Below the pieces are notes generated by a model that was not told where the DNA came from, did no database searches, and was given only the letters and a program-made list of their open reading frames with translations. Positions 24,328 through 33,480 of a stretch of DNA of 38,724 nucleotides are shown piece after piece (position 1 is the first letter of the stretch; each line of letters starts with the position of its first letter). This DNA comes from Chitinophagales bacterium 62-2 (GTDB lineage: Bacteria > Bacteroidota > Bacteroidia > Chitinophagales > Chitinophagaceae): the NCBI GenBank assembly GCA_002050375.1, contig MWYU01000740.1, forward strand, positions 1 through 38,724. Reading direction: 5' to 3'. Both the position numbers and the translations under genes were made by a program.

Positions 24328-25416
24328 ATGAAAAAAATAGACTGGTACATACTCCGGAGTTTAATTACAACCTTCTTTTTTTCACTTCTTCTTTTACTTT
24401 CTATCACTATTGTTATTGACATCAGCGAAAAAACAGACGACTTTGGAAAATCTGGATTGACTGTTATACAAATTATTCGTCAATATTATTTTGGTTTTAT
24501 CCCTCATATTTTAGCCTTGCTTTTTCCGCTGTTTGTATTTATCGCCGTTATTTTTTTTACCAGTAAGATGGCAGGAAGAAGCGAAGTGATTGCAGTGCTG
24601 GCAAGCGGCACAAGTTTTAATCGTTTTTTGCGGCCTTTCCTTTTAAGTGGTCTTGTACTGGCAGGTATTTTATGGCTTGCTAACCGCTACGTTGTTCCGA
24701 AAGCGAACGAAATTTTCAGTGCTTTTCAGTCTAATTATATTGATGCTAATTCTACTTATGATCCATTAGTTTCAAAGCGGAGCAATTTATATATACGGAT
24801 AGATTCGTTTCGTTATGCAGGTGTTAATTACGATACTGCTGCTAAACGGGGAACGGGGTTTTTTATGCAGCATGTAACCGGTAATAAAATTGACTATAAC
24901 TTAAGAGCAGAAACAATTAGATGGGACACTGCCGGCAAAAAATGGATGTTAGATAACGTGATTGAAAGATGGCTGAACGGGCTGAACGAAAAGGTAATTA
25001 TGACCCCTACAAAAACAATGGATTTCAATTTTAAGCCCTTCGATCTTAAGCGAGACAAGTATGCAAAAGATAGATTAATTACACCTGAACTAGATCAGTT
25101 TATAAAATTAGAAGAATTGCGCGGCTCCGAAGGTTTAAATGCATTAAAGGTAGAACGTTACCGCCGCGATGCAACTCCGGCATCCGTTATTTTGCTTACC
25201 CTTATTGGTGCAGTTGTAGCAAGCCGTAAAGTTCGTGGAGGAAGTGGTGTACACCTTGCTATTAGTTTTATTACTGCTGCATTATTTATTTTAACTGATC
25301 GCTTCTCTACCATCTTTTCTACTAAAGGAAGTCTGCCTCCGCTAATTGCAGCCTGGGCACCTAACGTTATCTTTTCTTTTGTTGCTTTGTGGTTTTATAA
25401 AAAAGCCCCGAAGTAA
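24328..25416 (+). CDS. LptF/LptG-family lipopolysaccharide export permease
   Basis: This 362-residue inner-membrane protein of the YjgP/YjgQ family forms the membrane part of the LptB2FG ABC machine that extracts lipopolysaccharide toward the outer membrane. The start MKKIDWYILRSLITTFFFSLLLLLS is the first helix; two more hydrophobic segments precede a periplasmic jellyroll-like region (about 130-265), followed by three C-terminal helices (VILLTLIGAVVASRKVRGGSG is the fourth). Whether it corresponds to LptF or LptG cannot be decided here, since Bacteroidota paralogs are similar. It has its own promoter and is followed by citrate synthase on the same strand, 138 bases on. Confidence 0.88.
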   Translation: MKKIDWYILRSLITTFFFSLLLLLSITIVIDISEKTDDFGKSGLTVIQIIRQYYFGFIPHILALLFPLFVFIAVIFFTSKMAGRSEVIAVLASGTSFNRFLRPFLLSGLVLAGILWLANRYVVPKANEIFSAFQSNYIDANSTYDPLVSKRSNLYIRIDSFRYAGVNYDTAAKRGTGFFMQHVTGNKIDYNLRAETIRWDTAGKKWMLDNVIERWLNGLNEKVIMTPTKTMDFNFKPFDLKRDKYAKDRLITPELDQFIKLEELRGSEGLNALKVERYRRDATPASVILLTLIGAVVASRKVRGGSGVHLAISFITAALFILTDRFSTIFSTKGSLPPLIAAWAPNVIFSFVALWFYKKAPK

Positions 25417-25452
25417 TTCAGGCAAATGGGGCTTCAACTTTCATTCAAACTT

Positions 25453-25483
25453 TTTGCTGTAGTACTAAGTTGTTTTACCTTTA
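25453..25483 (+). promoter_or_regulatory. Promoter of citrate synthase
   Basis: TTTG at 25453-25456, 19 bases, then TACCTTTA at 25476-25483, one mismatch from TAnnTTTG, gives a leader of about 65 bases before the ATG at 25555. Confidence 0.45.
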
Positions 25484-25554
25484 CGCATCTCGCTTAACGT
25501 ATTGTTTTTGAGATAAAAAGAAAAGAAATTCCATAAAATTAAAAACTTCTTCTT

Positions 25555-26877
25555 ATGGGTATATTAAAAGACAGGTTTAAGGCCAAAGCAGATGCCACCA
25601 ACGTTGAGATAAAAGAACTTTTAAAACAACACGGAAGCAAAAAGATAGGCGAAGTAACCCTATCACAAATTTACCAGGGAATGCGTGGAATAACAGGCCT
25701 GGTTACAGAAACGAGCTTGCTCGATGCCCAGGAAGGAATTCGTTTCAGAGGTTATACAATACCTGAGTTGCAGGCAAAATTGCCAAAGGCTGAAGGAGGA
25801 AGCGAGCCTTTGCCTGAAGGTTTATTTTACCTGATGTTAATTGGTGACTTACCGTCAGAAAGTGATGTAGATCATATAACTGCTGTGTTGCAACGACGCA
25901 GTCATGTACCTAATCATGTGTTTGCTACTATAGATGCATTGCCGCTTACCACACATCCTATGACGATGTTTGTTACGGGTATTATGGCATTGCAAACCGA
26001 GAGTAACTTTGCCCGCTCTTATGCAAAAGGAATAAATAAAAAGGATTATTGGGATTGTACCTTTGATGACTCAATGGACCTTATTGCACGTCTGCCGCGC
26101 ATTGCCGCATATATATATCGCCGCAAGTATAAAAACAACCAACACATACAACCCGACGGTTTGCTGGATTGGGCTGGTAACCTTGCACACATGATGGGCT
26201 ACGACGACGAAAGCTTTCATGAACTTATGCGCTTATATATGACCATTCATGCAGATCATGAAGGTGGAAACGTAAGTGCACATGCGACCCACCTCGTTGG
26301 TTCGGCTTTAGGTGATGCTTATCAAAGTTTTGCCGCCGGTATGAATGGGTTAGCCGGCCCTCTGCATGGTCTTGCCAACCAGGAAGTAATAAAGTGGATA
26401 TTTGAAATGCGTGAAGAGTTAGGAAGTGAGAGCCCTTCAAAAGAACAGATAGAGGATTATGTTCAAAAAACATTACAGGCAGGTAAAGTTGTTCCTGGGT
26501 ATGGTCATGCAGTTCTTCGTAAAACCGATCCTCGTTTTACTGCGCAAATGGAATTTGGTAAAAAACATATGCCTGACGATCCGTTAGTACAAACCGTTTG
26601 GAACATCTACGAAGCAGTGCCTCCAATCCTTCAATCTTTAGGTAAAATAAAAAATCCTTGGCCTAATGTTGACGCCCATAGTGGCGCTTTATTAGTTCAT
26701 TATGGCATGTTGGAGTATGAGTTCTATACTGTGTTATTTGGTGTAAGCCGGGCATTGGGTGTATTGGCAAGCCTTTGCTGGGACAGAGCTTTAGGCTTAC
26801 CTCTTGAAAGACCTAAAAGCGTAACAACGCAATCGGTTAACCTTTGGCTTGAAGGCAAAGATGAAATATGGGAGTAA
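25555..26877 (+). CDS. gltA: Citrate synthase, eukaryote (mitochondrial)-like type
   Basis: This 440-residue enzyme condenses oxaloacetate and acetyl-CoA into citrate, the entry step of the TCA cycle. The sequence follows the mitochondrial-type family: IYQGMRGITGLVTETSLLDAQEGIRFRGYTIPE, the histidine-containing NVSAHATHLVGSALGDAY, GPLHGLANQEV, GYGHAVLRKTDPR and the catalytic-Asp segment NVDAHSGALLVHYG. This differs from the allosteric hexameric type of E. coli, so regulation by NADH is not expected. The gene is preceded by its own promoter and followed by a terminator at 26942. Confidence 0.94.
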   Translation: MGILKDRFKAKADATNVEIKELLKQHGSKKIGEVTLSQIYQGMRGITGLVTETSLLDAQEGIRFRGYTIPELQAKLPKAEGGSEPLPEGLFYLMLIGDLPSESDVDHITAVLQRRSHVPNHVFATIDALPLTTHPMTMFVTGIMALQTESNFARSYAKGINKKDYWDCTFDDSMDLIARLPRIAAYIYRRKYKNNQHIQPDGLLDWAGNLAHMMGYDDESFHELMRLYMTIHADHEGGNVSAHATHLVGSALGDAYQSFAAGMNGLAGPLHGLANQEVIKWIFEMREELGSESPSKEQIEDYVQKTLQAGKVVPGYGHAVLRKTDPRFTAQMEFGKKHMPDDPLVQTVWNIYEAVPPILQSLGKIKNPWPNVDAHSGALLVHYGMLEYEFYTVLFGVSRALGVLASLCWDRALGLPLERPKSVTTQSVNLWLEGKDEIWE

Positions 26878-26941
26878 GTGATTATTTCAAGCGTACGAGT
26901 TGTTTTAAAAGTATTGAGTTTTGAAGCTGGGAAACTTATTA

Positions 26942-26968
26942 ACCTCGCACATTTTGCGGGTTTTTTTT
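26942..26968 (+). terminator. Rho-independent terminator of citrate synthase
   Basis: ACCTCGCA pairs with TGCGGGT with one bulged T, followed by eight or more T, 65 bases after the stop codon. Confidence 0.7.
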
Positions 26969-27002
26969 ATCTAATGTACTTATTGCCAGTAAACATAATC
27001 GA

Positions 27003-27044
27003 AAGCGGAGGCAGTAGCGAGGTATGTTCTAGCGATCTCCGTTT
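27003..27044. repeat. REP-like palindromic element
   Basis: AAGCGGAG (27003-27010) pairs with CTCCGTTT (27037-27044) with one G-T pair. The 26-base interior contains two direct copies of TAGCGA (27015-27020 and 27030-27035). It lies between the citrate synthase terminator and the next gene. One copy only in this window. Confidence 0.5.
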
Positions 27045-27074
27045 AAATGTTAATTTTATTGAATAATTCTTAGC

Positions 27075-27581
27075 ATGCCAAGTGAAAAAACTGTAACTAA
27101 ATCTCCAATTGCGGCTATTAAGACAAGTGCCAAATCTTCTGCTGATAAAGTTGCCAAAACTGCCCCTAAAAGAAAGCATATAAAGTATGAGGACAAATCA
27201 GGAGGACAGCCTGAACTTATTCCTATTTTTAATTCTATTAAAGCATTAATGAAACTTTATGTAAAAGGCACATTAAAAGAAAGAGGAGAGGCTGCAGGTA
27301 TTTATAATTTAGTAAGCGAAAAACAGGTTGAAATAGAAGGACGAAAAAAGGATGAACTATATTTTGCAAGCATCATAATACAGAAAGGGTATGTAGGCTT
27401 TTATTTTATGCCTGTTTACGGTGTGAATAAACCCGAAGAGGTATTTCACCCAAATCTCTTGAAGCACTTAAAAGGCAAGGCATGTTTTCATATTAAGAAG
27501 AACGACCCGGATTTATTAGAACAAATCAAAGATGCCTTGAAAGTGGGCCTCGATTTGTACAAAAAGAGGGGATGGTTTTAA
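27075..27581 (+). CDS. DUF1801 (YdhG-like) domain protein
   Basis: This 168-residue cytosolic protein has a Lys/Ala/Ser-rich N-terminal tail (residues 1-45, many lysines, no signal) and a domain from about 55 to 168 with FNSIKALMKLYVKG, YFASIIIQKGYVGFYFMPVYG and HLKGKACFHIKKNDPDLLEQIKDALKVGL, the pattern of DUF1801 alpha/beta proteins. The family has no established function in general; some members in Firmicutes act in iron handling. The basic tail could contact nucleic acid. No clear promoter was seen in the short gap after the REP-like element. Confidence 0.75.
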   Translation: MPSEKTVTKSPIAAIKTSAKSSADKVAKTAPKRKHIKYEDKSGGQPELIPIFNSIKALMKLYVKGTLKERGEAAGIYNLVSEKQVEIEGRKKDELYFASIIIQKGYVGFYFMPVYGVNKPEEVFHPNLLKHLKGKACFHIKKNDPDLLEQIKDALKVGLDLYKKRGWF

Positions 27582-27666
27582 TAGGATCTCAGCTACTCCG
27601 GTTAAAAGATATAAAGAAGTAGTGGCATTATTTTTATCTTAATTAAGCAACCATAAAAAATATAAT

Positions 27667-27897
27667 ATGCAAGGCACCAATAATAGTAATACCGAACAGC
27701 AGAAAAATAAAAATGCTCAACAGAATGCAGCAACACAAACAAGCGCTGATGAAAATGTAAAGGCTGCTCACGATCAGGCAGAGGCTGATATTGAACAAGA
27801 TCCTGATTTAAACAGCGAACCTGATCCCACTGCCGATCTTGATGAAGGAGAAATAGCAAGGCTTGATAATGGTAACGATGAAAAGCTGGATGTATAA
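27667..27897 (+). CDS. Small acidic hypothetical protein
   Basis: This 76-residue protein has a Gln/Asn-rich first half (NNSNTEQQKNKNAQQNAATQ) and a strongly acidic second half (DIEQDPDLNSEPDPTADLDE). There is no signal peptide, membrane segment or recognised domain, and it is likely disordered. Spacing is 85 bases after the DUF1801 gene and 64 before the acylphosphatase gene, all on the plus strand. Codon usage looks like its neighbours, and the frame is clean, so it is probably a real gene. Function unknown. Confidence 0.6.
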   Translation: MQGTNNSNTEQQKNKNAQQNAATQTSADENVKAAHDQAEADIEQDPDLNSEPDPTADLDEGEIARLDNGNDEKLDV

Positions 27898-27961
27898 TTT
27901 TTTCTTCTTCGATGAGAATAAAATTTTTCCACCTCAACTATTATTTGTTGTCGGTTAATTT

Positions 27962-28231
27962 ATGCCAACCCTTCAATTATTAATTTTAGGAAAAGTTCAG
28001 GGAGTTTTTTACCGCGCTACTGCAAAAAAAGTTGCGGAAGAATTAGGTGTAAAAGGATGGATAAAAAATACGAAAGACAATAATGTTGAAGCAATAATAA
28101 CCGGAACCGAAGAACAAGTGCAGCAATTTATTAAATGGTGTAAGAAAGGTCCGGCAAGAGCCGAAGTAAGTGATGTTATAGCTACCGTGGTTAATGATGA
28201 AAACTTTGATGAATTTGAAATTGTAAGATAA
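27962..28231 (+). CDS. acyP: Acylphosphatase
   Basis: This 89-residue enzyme hydrolyses acyl phosphates such as acetyl phosphate and 1,3-bisphosphoglycerate. The fold's phosphate cradle G-x-V-x-G-V-x-[FY]-R is seen as GKVQGVFYR, with the catalytic R18, followed by GWIKNTKDN with the catalytic N36 and then the VEAIITGTEEQVQQFIKWCKKGP segment. Length is normal. It converges on the fatty acid hydroxylase gene with 47 bases between the stop codons. Confidence 0.94.
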   Translation: MPTLQLLILGKVQGVFYRATAKKVAEELGVKGWIKNTKDNNVEAIITGTEEQVQQFIKWCKKGPARAEVSDVIATVVNDENFDEFEIVR

Positions 28232-28278
28232 GTTTCAGAACCGTGTCTTAAATTCTGGTTGTTTTTTAGTATAGATTT

Positions 28279-29148
28279 TCAACTTTTTATTTTCTCTCTT
28301 AATTGTTTCGTTGTTTTAGAATGGCCATCATGACTCCATCCCGGAGGATTAACAAAATATTTAACGGCATTCATTATTGATCCTCCTCTTGCAATATCCC
28401 GTGAGAGATTTCCCCATTCATGAAAAGCAATTTTTACCGGGTTAAAAGTGTTTACATTTTTTGTTAAACCATACACCGGCTTTTCTTCTTCCGGTTGAAA
28501 CGTTCCAAACATTCGATCCCATATTATTAAGATACCCGCATGATTCTTATCAAGGTATTTTAAATCTGATGAATGATGCACACGATGATGAGAAGGGGTA
28601 TTGAAAATGAATTCAATTGGTTTAGGGAGTTTATTGATTGCTTCGGTATGTATCCAAAATTGGTAGATGAGACTTATCTGCTGCATCAGCATTACCAATA
28701 GTGGATGAAAACCAACGAAAGGCATCCACAACCAAAAAATAAAACTGCCTGTAAAATTCCCTGTCCATGTTTGGCGTAATGCTGCTGCAAGGTTGTAGTG
28801 TTGAGACGAGTGATGAACCACATGAGAGGCCCAGAAAAACCTCACATGATGACTTACCCTGTGAAACCAATAGTAACTGAAGTCATCAGCAAAAAAAGCC
28901 AATATCCATACCCACCATTGTGAAGTATCTAAAGTATTAATCCGGAATTTATAGACAAGAGTTAAACTTCCAAACACCAAAACTTTTGAACCAATCCCTG
29001 ATATTACATTGCCAATTCCTAATGCCATGCTTGAGAAAGCATCTTTTGTTTCGTATAAGTTTTTGCTTTCCTTATACGAATAGATCCATTCTGCAACAAC
29101 AAGAATTACGAAAACAGGAATTGCATAATACAATATTGCGGGAGTCAT
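28279..29148 (-). CDS. Sterol desaturase / fatty acid hydroxylase family protein
   Basis: This 289-residue membrane di-iron enzyme has the histidine clusters HRVSHH, HVVHHSSQHYN and SHHRVHHSSD, which ligate two irons in the ERG3/CarF-like hydroxylase superfamily. Four or more hydrophobic segments lie in the first 190 residues, leaving the His clusters at the cytoplasmic side. Members in Bacteroidota hydroxylate or desaturate fatty acyl groups, carotenoids or sterol-like lipids; the substrate here is not decided. It is a single gene whose upstream side faces the pyrophosphatase terminator. Confidence 0.87.
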   Translation of the reverse strand: MTPAILYYAIPVFVILVVAEWIYSYKESKNLYETKDAFSSMALGIGNVISGIGSKVLVFGSLTLVYKFRINTLDTSQWWVWILAFFADDFSYYWFHRVSHHVRFFWASHVVHHSSQHYNLAAALRQTWTGNFTGSFIFWLWMPFVGFHPLLVMLMQQISLIYQFWIHTEAINKLPKPIEFIFNTPSHHRVHHSSDLKYLDKNHAGILIIWDRMFGTFQPEEEKPVYGLTKNVNTFNPVKIAFHEWGNLSRDIARGGSIMNAVKYFVNPPGWSHDGHSKTTKQLREKIKS

Positions 29149-29189
29149 GGAAACGTTTGTTTGCTAAAGTTAATCAGATACTAACCAAT

Positions 29190-29218
29190 AAAAAACCCTG
29201 CTATATCAACAGGGTTTT
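29190..29218 (-). terminator. Rho-independent terminator of the pyrophosphatase gene
   Basis: AAAACCCTG and CAGGGTTTT are perfect arms with a 9-base loop. On the minus strand the stem is followed by a T run. It lies 39 bases beyond the hppA stop codon and upstream of the hydroxylase gene on the same strand. Confidence 0.85.
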
Positions 29219-29256
29219 ATCGTCTAAATAAATTGGTCTCTTTCTTTGGTACTCTA

Positions 29257-31674
29257 TCAAATATTTCCAGTTGTTGCAAAAGGAACATGTAATGCATGCA
29301 AACTATTTTTGCAAACTTCCATACCGTTCATTGTGAGCATTCTATTTTTAAATTTTAAAAAAATACTTGCGTCATCAGTTAATCTAATTTTCCTATGAGC
29401 ACCTGCATGCAATTGTATTAAGTTTTTATTTTCACCCAAAAAAATTATTGCGCCAGTTTGCCCATTTGCCCTTCTTTCAATTGTTCTTTCAACTCTTGGA
29501 GTTTCATTTTCCGTTCCTGTAGTGTTACTATGTAGATGTGCAAGGGTAGGAGCAATTACCAGCGAAACAATAGACATTAATTTAATTAAGATATTCATTG
29601 ATGGTCCGGAGGTATCTTTAAAAGGGTCGCCAACGGTATCTCCTGTAACAGAAGCTTTGTGAGGCTCAGATTTTTTGTAGTACATCTGTCCGTTTATATC
29701 AACCCCTTTTTCAAAACTTTTCTTGGCATTATCCCAGGCTCCGCCTGCATTATTTTGAAACATTCCCATCAATACACCGCTTACAGTAGCGCCAGCTAAG
29801 AAGCCGCCTAAAGCTTCAGGGCCAAAGATAAAACCGATAAGCAGCGGAGAAACGATCGCAATAGCACCGGGCAACATCATTTTTTTGATTGAAGCTTCAG
29901 TAGAAATTTCAACGCACTTATCATATTCCGGCTTTCCCGTACCTTCCATTATACCAGGGATAGAATGGAACTGACGTCGTACTTCCTGTACCATTGCCAT
30001 CGCCGCTTCACCCACTGCCCTTATAGCCAATGATGAAAAAATGAACGGGATCATTGCACCAACAAATAAACAAGACAAAACATCGGCTTTATAAATATCA
30101 ATACCGATCATCCTGTAATTATTATGATTAATAACACCAACGTAAGCAGCAAACAAAGCCAGTGCAGTTAATGCTGCCGAGGCAATTGCAAAACCTTTAC
30201 CAGTAGCAGCAGTGGTGTTACCAACAGCATCGAGGATATCGGTTTTTTCACGAACCTCTTTAGGTAGTTCGCTCATTTCAGCAATACCTCCTGCATTATC
30301 AGCGATTGGTCCAAAGGCATCAATAGCTAATTGCATGGCAGTGGTTGCCATCATACCGGCAGCAGCAATAGCAACACCATACAAACCGGCAAATTTGTAA
30401 CTTCCGAAAATGCCTGCAGCTAAAACAAGAATAGGTAAAAAAGTACTTTCCATACCGACGGCTAAACCACCAATAACGTTGGTAGCATGACCTGTAGCTG
30501 ACTGGCGGATAATACTCATAACAGGTCGCTTGCCCATTGCTGTATAATATTCAGTAATCATACTCATTAGTGTACCGACTACCAATCCAACAATGATGGC
30601 ACCGAAAACGCGGAGAGGAGTAAATTCGAAGCCGCGTAATACTAATCTATCAGGCAATATCCAGTCAACAAGAAAATAAGAAGCAATGGCAGTTAATATT
30701 ATGGAACCATAGTTGCCCATATTTAACGCACGCTGAACAGGATGGGTGCTTAATTCGGCATTGTCAGCAATTTTTACAAAGAAGGTAGCAATAATCGAAA
30801 ACAAAACACCGACACCTGCAATCATCATTGGTAACAGGATGGGAGCAATATCACCAAACTGGTTAAGCGCATCTCCGGGAATAGTTGTTTCTCTGCCCAA
30901 GACCATTGTAGCTAAAACTGTAGCGACATAAGAACCGAACAAGTCGGCACCCATACCTGCTACATCGCCTACGTTATCGCCAACATTATCTGCAATAGTT
31001 GCAGGATTTCTTGGATCATCTTCGGGAATACCTGCTTCCACTTTACCTACCAAATCGGCGCCTACATCGGCTGCCTTTGTATAAATACCGCCACCAACGC
31101 GGGCAAACAATGCTATACTTTCAGCACCGAGAGAGAAGCCGGTAAGCACTTCAATAGTTCTTTCCATTTCAACGCTGTCAACAGCGGCACCATCGGCAAA
31201 AAGGGCTCTTAAAATAATGAAAAGACCGCTTAAACCTAATACCGCCAAGCCGGCAACACCTAAGCCCATCACCGATCCGCCGGTAAATGAAACTGCTAAT
31301 GCTTTGCTTAAGCTTGTTCTTGCTGCATGTGCTGTACGAACATTTGCTTTTGTGGCAACCCTCATTCCAATAAAACCTGCCATGGCACTAAAGACAGCTC
31401 CCATTGCGAATGCTAAAGCTATAGTCCAATGACTGTTGGCATTACTATAGCCCATTACGCCTAACAACAATCCTGCTATTATAACAAAGTATGTGAGGAT
31501 CTTGTATTCAGCATGCAAAAAGGCCATTGCGCCTTCCTGAATATATTTTGCAATTTCTTTCATGCGGTCGGTTCCCGCATCTTGTTTTGACACCCAATTA
31601 AACTTTACAACTGTGTACAAAAGTCCGATAATACCCATTGCCGGAACTGCATAAATCAATTTGTCCATAAGCAA
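29257..31674 (-). CDS. hppA: Membrane-bound ion-translocating pyrophosphatase with unusual C-terminal tail
   Basis: This 805-residue enzyme of about 16 helices couples pyrophosphate hydrolysis to H+ and/or Na+ export. The substrate site [21 protein letters not shown] followed by [17 protein letters not shown] is intact, as are the [16 protein letters not shown] and [10 protein letters not shown] blocks. The segment [10 protein letters not shown] has Ala where K+-independent enzymes have Lys, which indicates the K+-dependent class. After the last helix ([11 protein letters not shown], ending near residue 711), about 95 extra hydrophilic residues follow that the core family lacks, including [20 protein letters not shown] and a lone Cys. 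The first two ATGs (31674, 31668) are both possible; I keep the longer. It has a terminator and a -7 element of its own. Confidence 0.93.
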   Translation of the reverse strand: MLMDKLIYAVPAMGIIGLLYTVVKFNWVSKQDAGTDRMKEIAKYIQEGAMAFLHAEYKILTYFVIIAGLLLGVMGYSNANSHWTIALAFAMGAVFSAMAGFIGMRVATKANVRTAHAARTSLSKALAVSFTGGSVMGLGVAGLAVLGLSGLFIILRALFADGAAVDSVEMERTIEVLTGFSLGAESIALFARVGGGIYTKAADVGADLVGKVEAGIPEDDPRNPATIADNVGDNVGDVAGMGADLFGSYVATVLATMVLGRETTIPGDALNQFGDIAPILLPMMIAGVGVLFSIIATFFVKIADNAELSTHPVQRALNMGNYGSIILTAIASYFLVDWILPDRLVLRGFEFTPLRVFGAIIVGLVVGTLMSMITEYYTAMGKRPVMSIIRQSATGHATNVIGGLAVGMESTFLPILVLAAGIFGSYKFAGLYGVAIAAAGMMATTAMQLAIDAFGPIADNAGGIAEMSELPKEVREKTDILDAVGNTTAATGKGFAIASAALTALALFAAYVGVINHNNYRMIGIDIYKADVLSCLFVGAMIPFIFSSLAIRAVGEAAMAMVQEVRRQFHSIPGIMEGTGKPEYDKCVEISTEASIKKMMLPGAIAIVSPLLIGFIFGPEALGGFLAGATVSGVLMGMFQNNAGGAWDNAKKSFEKGVDINGQMYYKKSEPHKASVTGDTVGDPFKDTSGPSMNILIKLMSIVSLVIAPTLAHLHSNTTGTENETPRVERTIERRANGQTGAIIFLGENKNLIQLHAGAHRKIRLTDDASIFLKFKNRMLTMNGMEVCKNSLHALHVPFATTGNI

Positions 31675-31703
31675 GAAATTCTTAATATTTAGTTTAAGGT
31701 CGC

Positions 31704-31711
31704 CAAAAATA
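31704..31711 (-). promoter_or_regulatory. -7 element of hppA
   Basis: On the minus strand this reads TATTTTTG, a full TAnnTTTG match 29 bases before the upstream ATG. No -33 TTTG at the right distance. Confidence 0.45.
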
Positions 31712-31878
31712 GGGGAAAACCTTTAATTTAAGATTTTATGCTAAAAACCTTATTTGCTCTACTTTTTCACTTATAGCATTTCTATACGCTAAAGCTTAGC
31801 AATTTTATTCTTAATAGCTATTGGTGAGTTACAGTGGCTTTAGTTGTAATAGGGTAATTGTTGGCAGCAGCAGTTCTT

Positions 31879-33369
31879 TCACGAACTTATACTTAACCAT
31901 GCCTTTCCTAAATAGTCGATAACGTCTCCGGCAATTAGTGCTTCCTGCGATAACGCCCGAGCAGCTAAATCTCCTGCAAGTCCGTGAAGATACATTCCTA
32001 AAACACCTGCATGTTCTGAGGAGTATCCTTGTGATAACAGTCCTGAAAGTATTCCCGTTAGTACATCACCGCTTCCGCCGGTAGCCATGCCTGGATTGCC
32101 GGTACTATTAAAAAAAACTTTTCCATCGGGGCAGGCGAGCATGCTGTAAAAGCCCTTTACAATAATGAACACTTTTAATTCCAGCGCATGTTTCTTCGCT
32201 ATTTCTAATCGGTCGAAGTTTGTTTGTGGTTTACCAAATATTCTTTCAAATTCTTTCGGGTGAGGTGTAAGTATGCTTCCTTCTGGAATTTTATTTATTA
32301 AATAATGATTGGTGGAAATTATATTTAAAGCATCGGCATCAACCACTATCGGTTTAGTAAAACGGGAGATCACTTGTTCTACAACAGATACTGCATGTTC
32401 ATTGGTTCCTAATCCGGGTCCTATACCAATGGCTGAATATTTTAGCCAATCCATTGAAGGCATGTCCTCCTGTGCAGCCGCCATTGCTTCCGGCGCTGTT
32501 GTTTGAACTATTGCAAACTCATCTTTTGGAACTAAGCTTGTTACAAGCCCCGAACCTGATCTTAAACATCCCAGGGTGGATAAAAGAGCGGCACCCATCT
32601 TACCCTTATCACCTGCTACTATTAAAGTGTGGCCATACGTTCCTTTGTGAGAGAACTTTTTCCGTGGCTTATATAATTGTTTTATTAGTTCTGCGTCTGC
32701 CAGTTTGTAAGACGCATTAACTGATGAGAGATATGACTCGGATAATCCAATATTCAAAATGTGCACTTCGCCAAAGTATTCTTCATTTTCAGGAAAAAGA
32801 AAGCAGAGTTTAAGTGTTTGAAAAGTAAGGGTATGTGTTGCCCTAATAAGTGGATGGGGAATTGTTGAACGATCACAAAACATTCCGCTGGGAAGATCGA
32901 TAGAAATGACAGTAGCCTTGGAATCATAGATATGTTCAACCAAATCTGCCAGCAAACCTTCTAAAGCGCGGTTAAGTCCTGAGCCAAAAAGAGCATCAAT
33001 AATTATTTCACCAGTTTTAATTTCGGGGAAAGCCCATTCATTTTGGAGAAAATGCTTTTGAACAGGATAGGAGTTAAGCCTTGAAAGATTAGCCTGAAAA
33101 TCATCTGTGCCTGTATTGCCGGTTTCTAAAATATATACTTGCGGGATAACGCCTTTATCAGCTAACTGGCATGCTATTGCTAAACCATCACCCCCATTGT
33201 TTCCCTTGCCGCAAAATATTTTTATAGGTGATTGTATTAAATCATTTTCTACAATCCATCTTGTGCATTGGCCTGCCGCTCTTTCCATCAGGTTTAAAGA
33301 ACTGATGCCTTCATGTTTAATTGTAAACTGATCCCACTGATGTATTTGTTGGGCCGATAAAATTTTCAT
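31879..33369 (-). CDS. nnr: Bifunctional NAD(P)H-hydrate epimerase / ADP-dependent dehydratase
   Basis: This 496-residue protein repairs hydrated NADH/NADPH. The N-terminal YjeF domain (about 1-210; QIHQWDQFTIKHEGISS, then FCGKGNNGGDGLAIA with the nucleotide loop) epimerises R- and S-NAD(P)HX. The C-terminal ribokinase-like domain (about 220-496; SHKGTYGHTLIVAGDKGKMGAA, VVDADALNII, LTPHPKEFERI, GNPGMATGGSGDVLTGILSG) dehydrates S-NAD(P)HX using ADP, with the catalytic Asp in GSGD. Both domains look intact. It is on the same strand as the exported protein upstream, 111 bases apart. Confidence 0.93.
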   Translation of the reverse strand: MKILSAQQIHQWDQFTIKHEGISSLNLMERAAGQCTRWIVENDLIQSPIKIFCGKGNNGGDGLAIACQLADKGVIPQVYILETGNTGTDDFQANLSRLNSYPVQKHFLQNEWAFPEIKTGEIIIDALFGSGLNRALEGLLADLVEHIYDSKATVISIDLPSGMFCDRSTIPHPLIRATHTLTFQTLKLCFLFPENEEYFGEVHILNIGLSESYLSSVNASYKLADAELIKQLYKPRKKFSHKGTYGHTLIVAGDKGKMGAALLSTLGCLRSGSGLVTSLVPKDEFAIVQTTAPEAMAAAQEDMPSMDWLKYSAIGIGPGLGTNEHAVSVVEQVISRFTKPIVVDADALNIISTNHYLINKIPEGSILTPHPKEFERIFGKPQTNFDRLEIAKKHALELKVFIIVKGFYSMLACPDGKVFFNSTGNPGMATGGSGDVLTGILSGLLSQGYSSEHAGVLGMYLHGLAGDLAARALSQEALIAGDVIDYLGKAWLSISS

Positions 33370-33480
33370 ATAGGAGCCCCGGCCCTAATGGGAGAAGAGA
33401 GCTTAAATTGATAATTCGAAATTAGGATTTAGAAGTCAAACGCAGAACTCGAAAACTATAAACACAACTGGCTACTTCTT

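Noticed and set aside
27019-27038. Direct sequencing-adapter contamination
   Set aside because: The bases differ from the adapter at about five of 20 positions and the flanks do not match, so literal adapter is unlikely; kept only as a point to check.
26878-27066. A 62-codon frame reading through the citrate synthase terminator and the REP-like element
   Set aside because: It starts directly after the gltA stop with no family resemblance, and covers a terminator and a palindrome; treated as chance.
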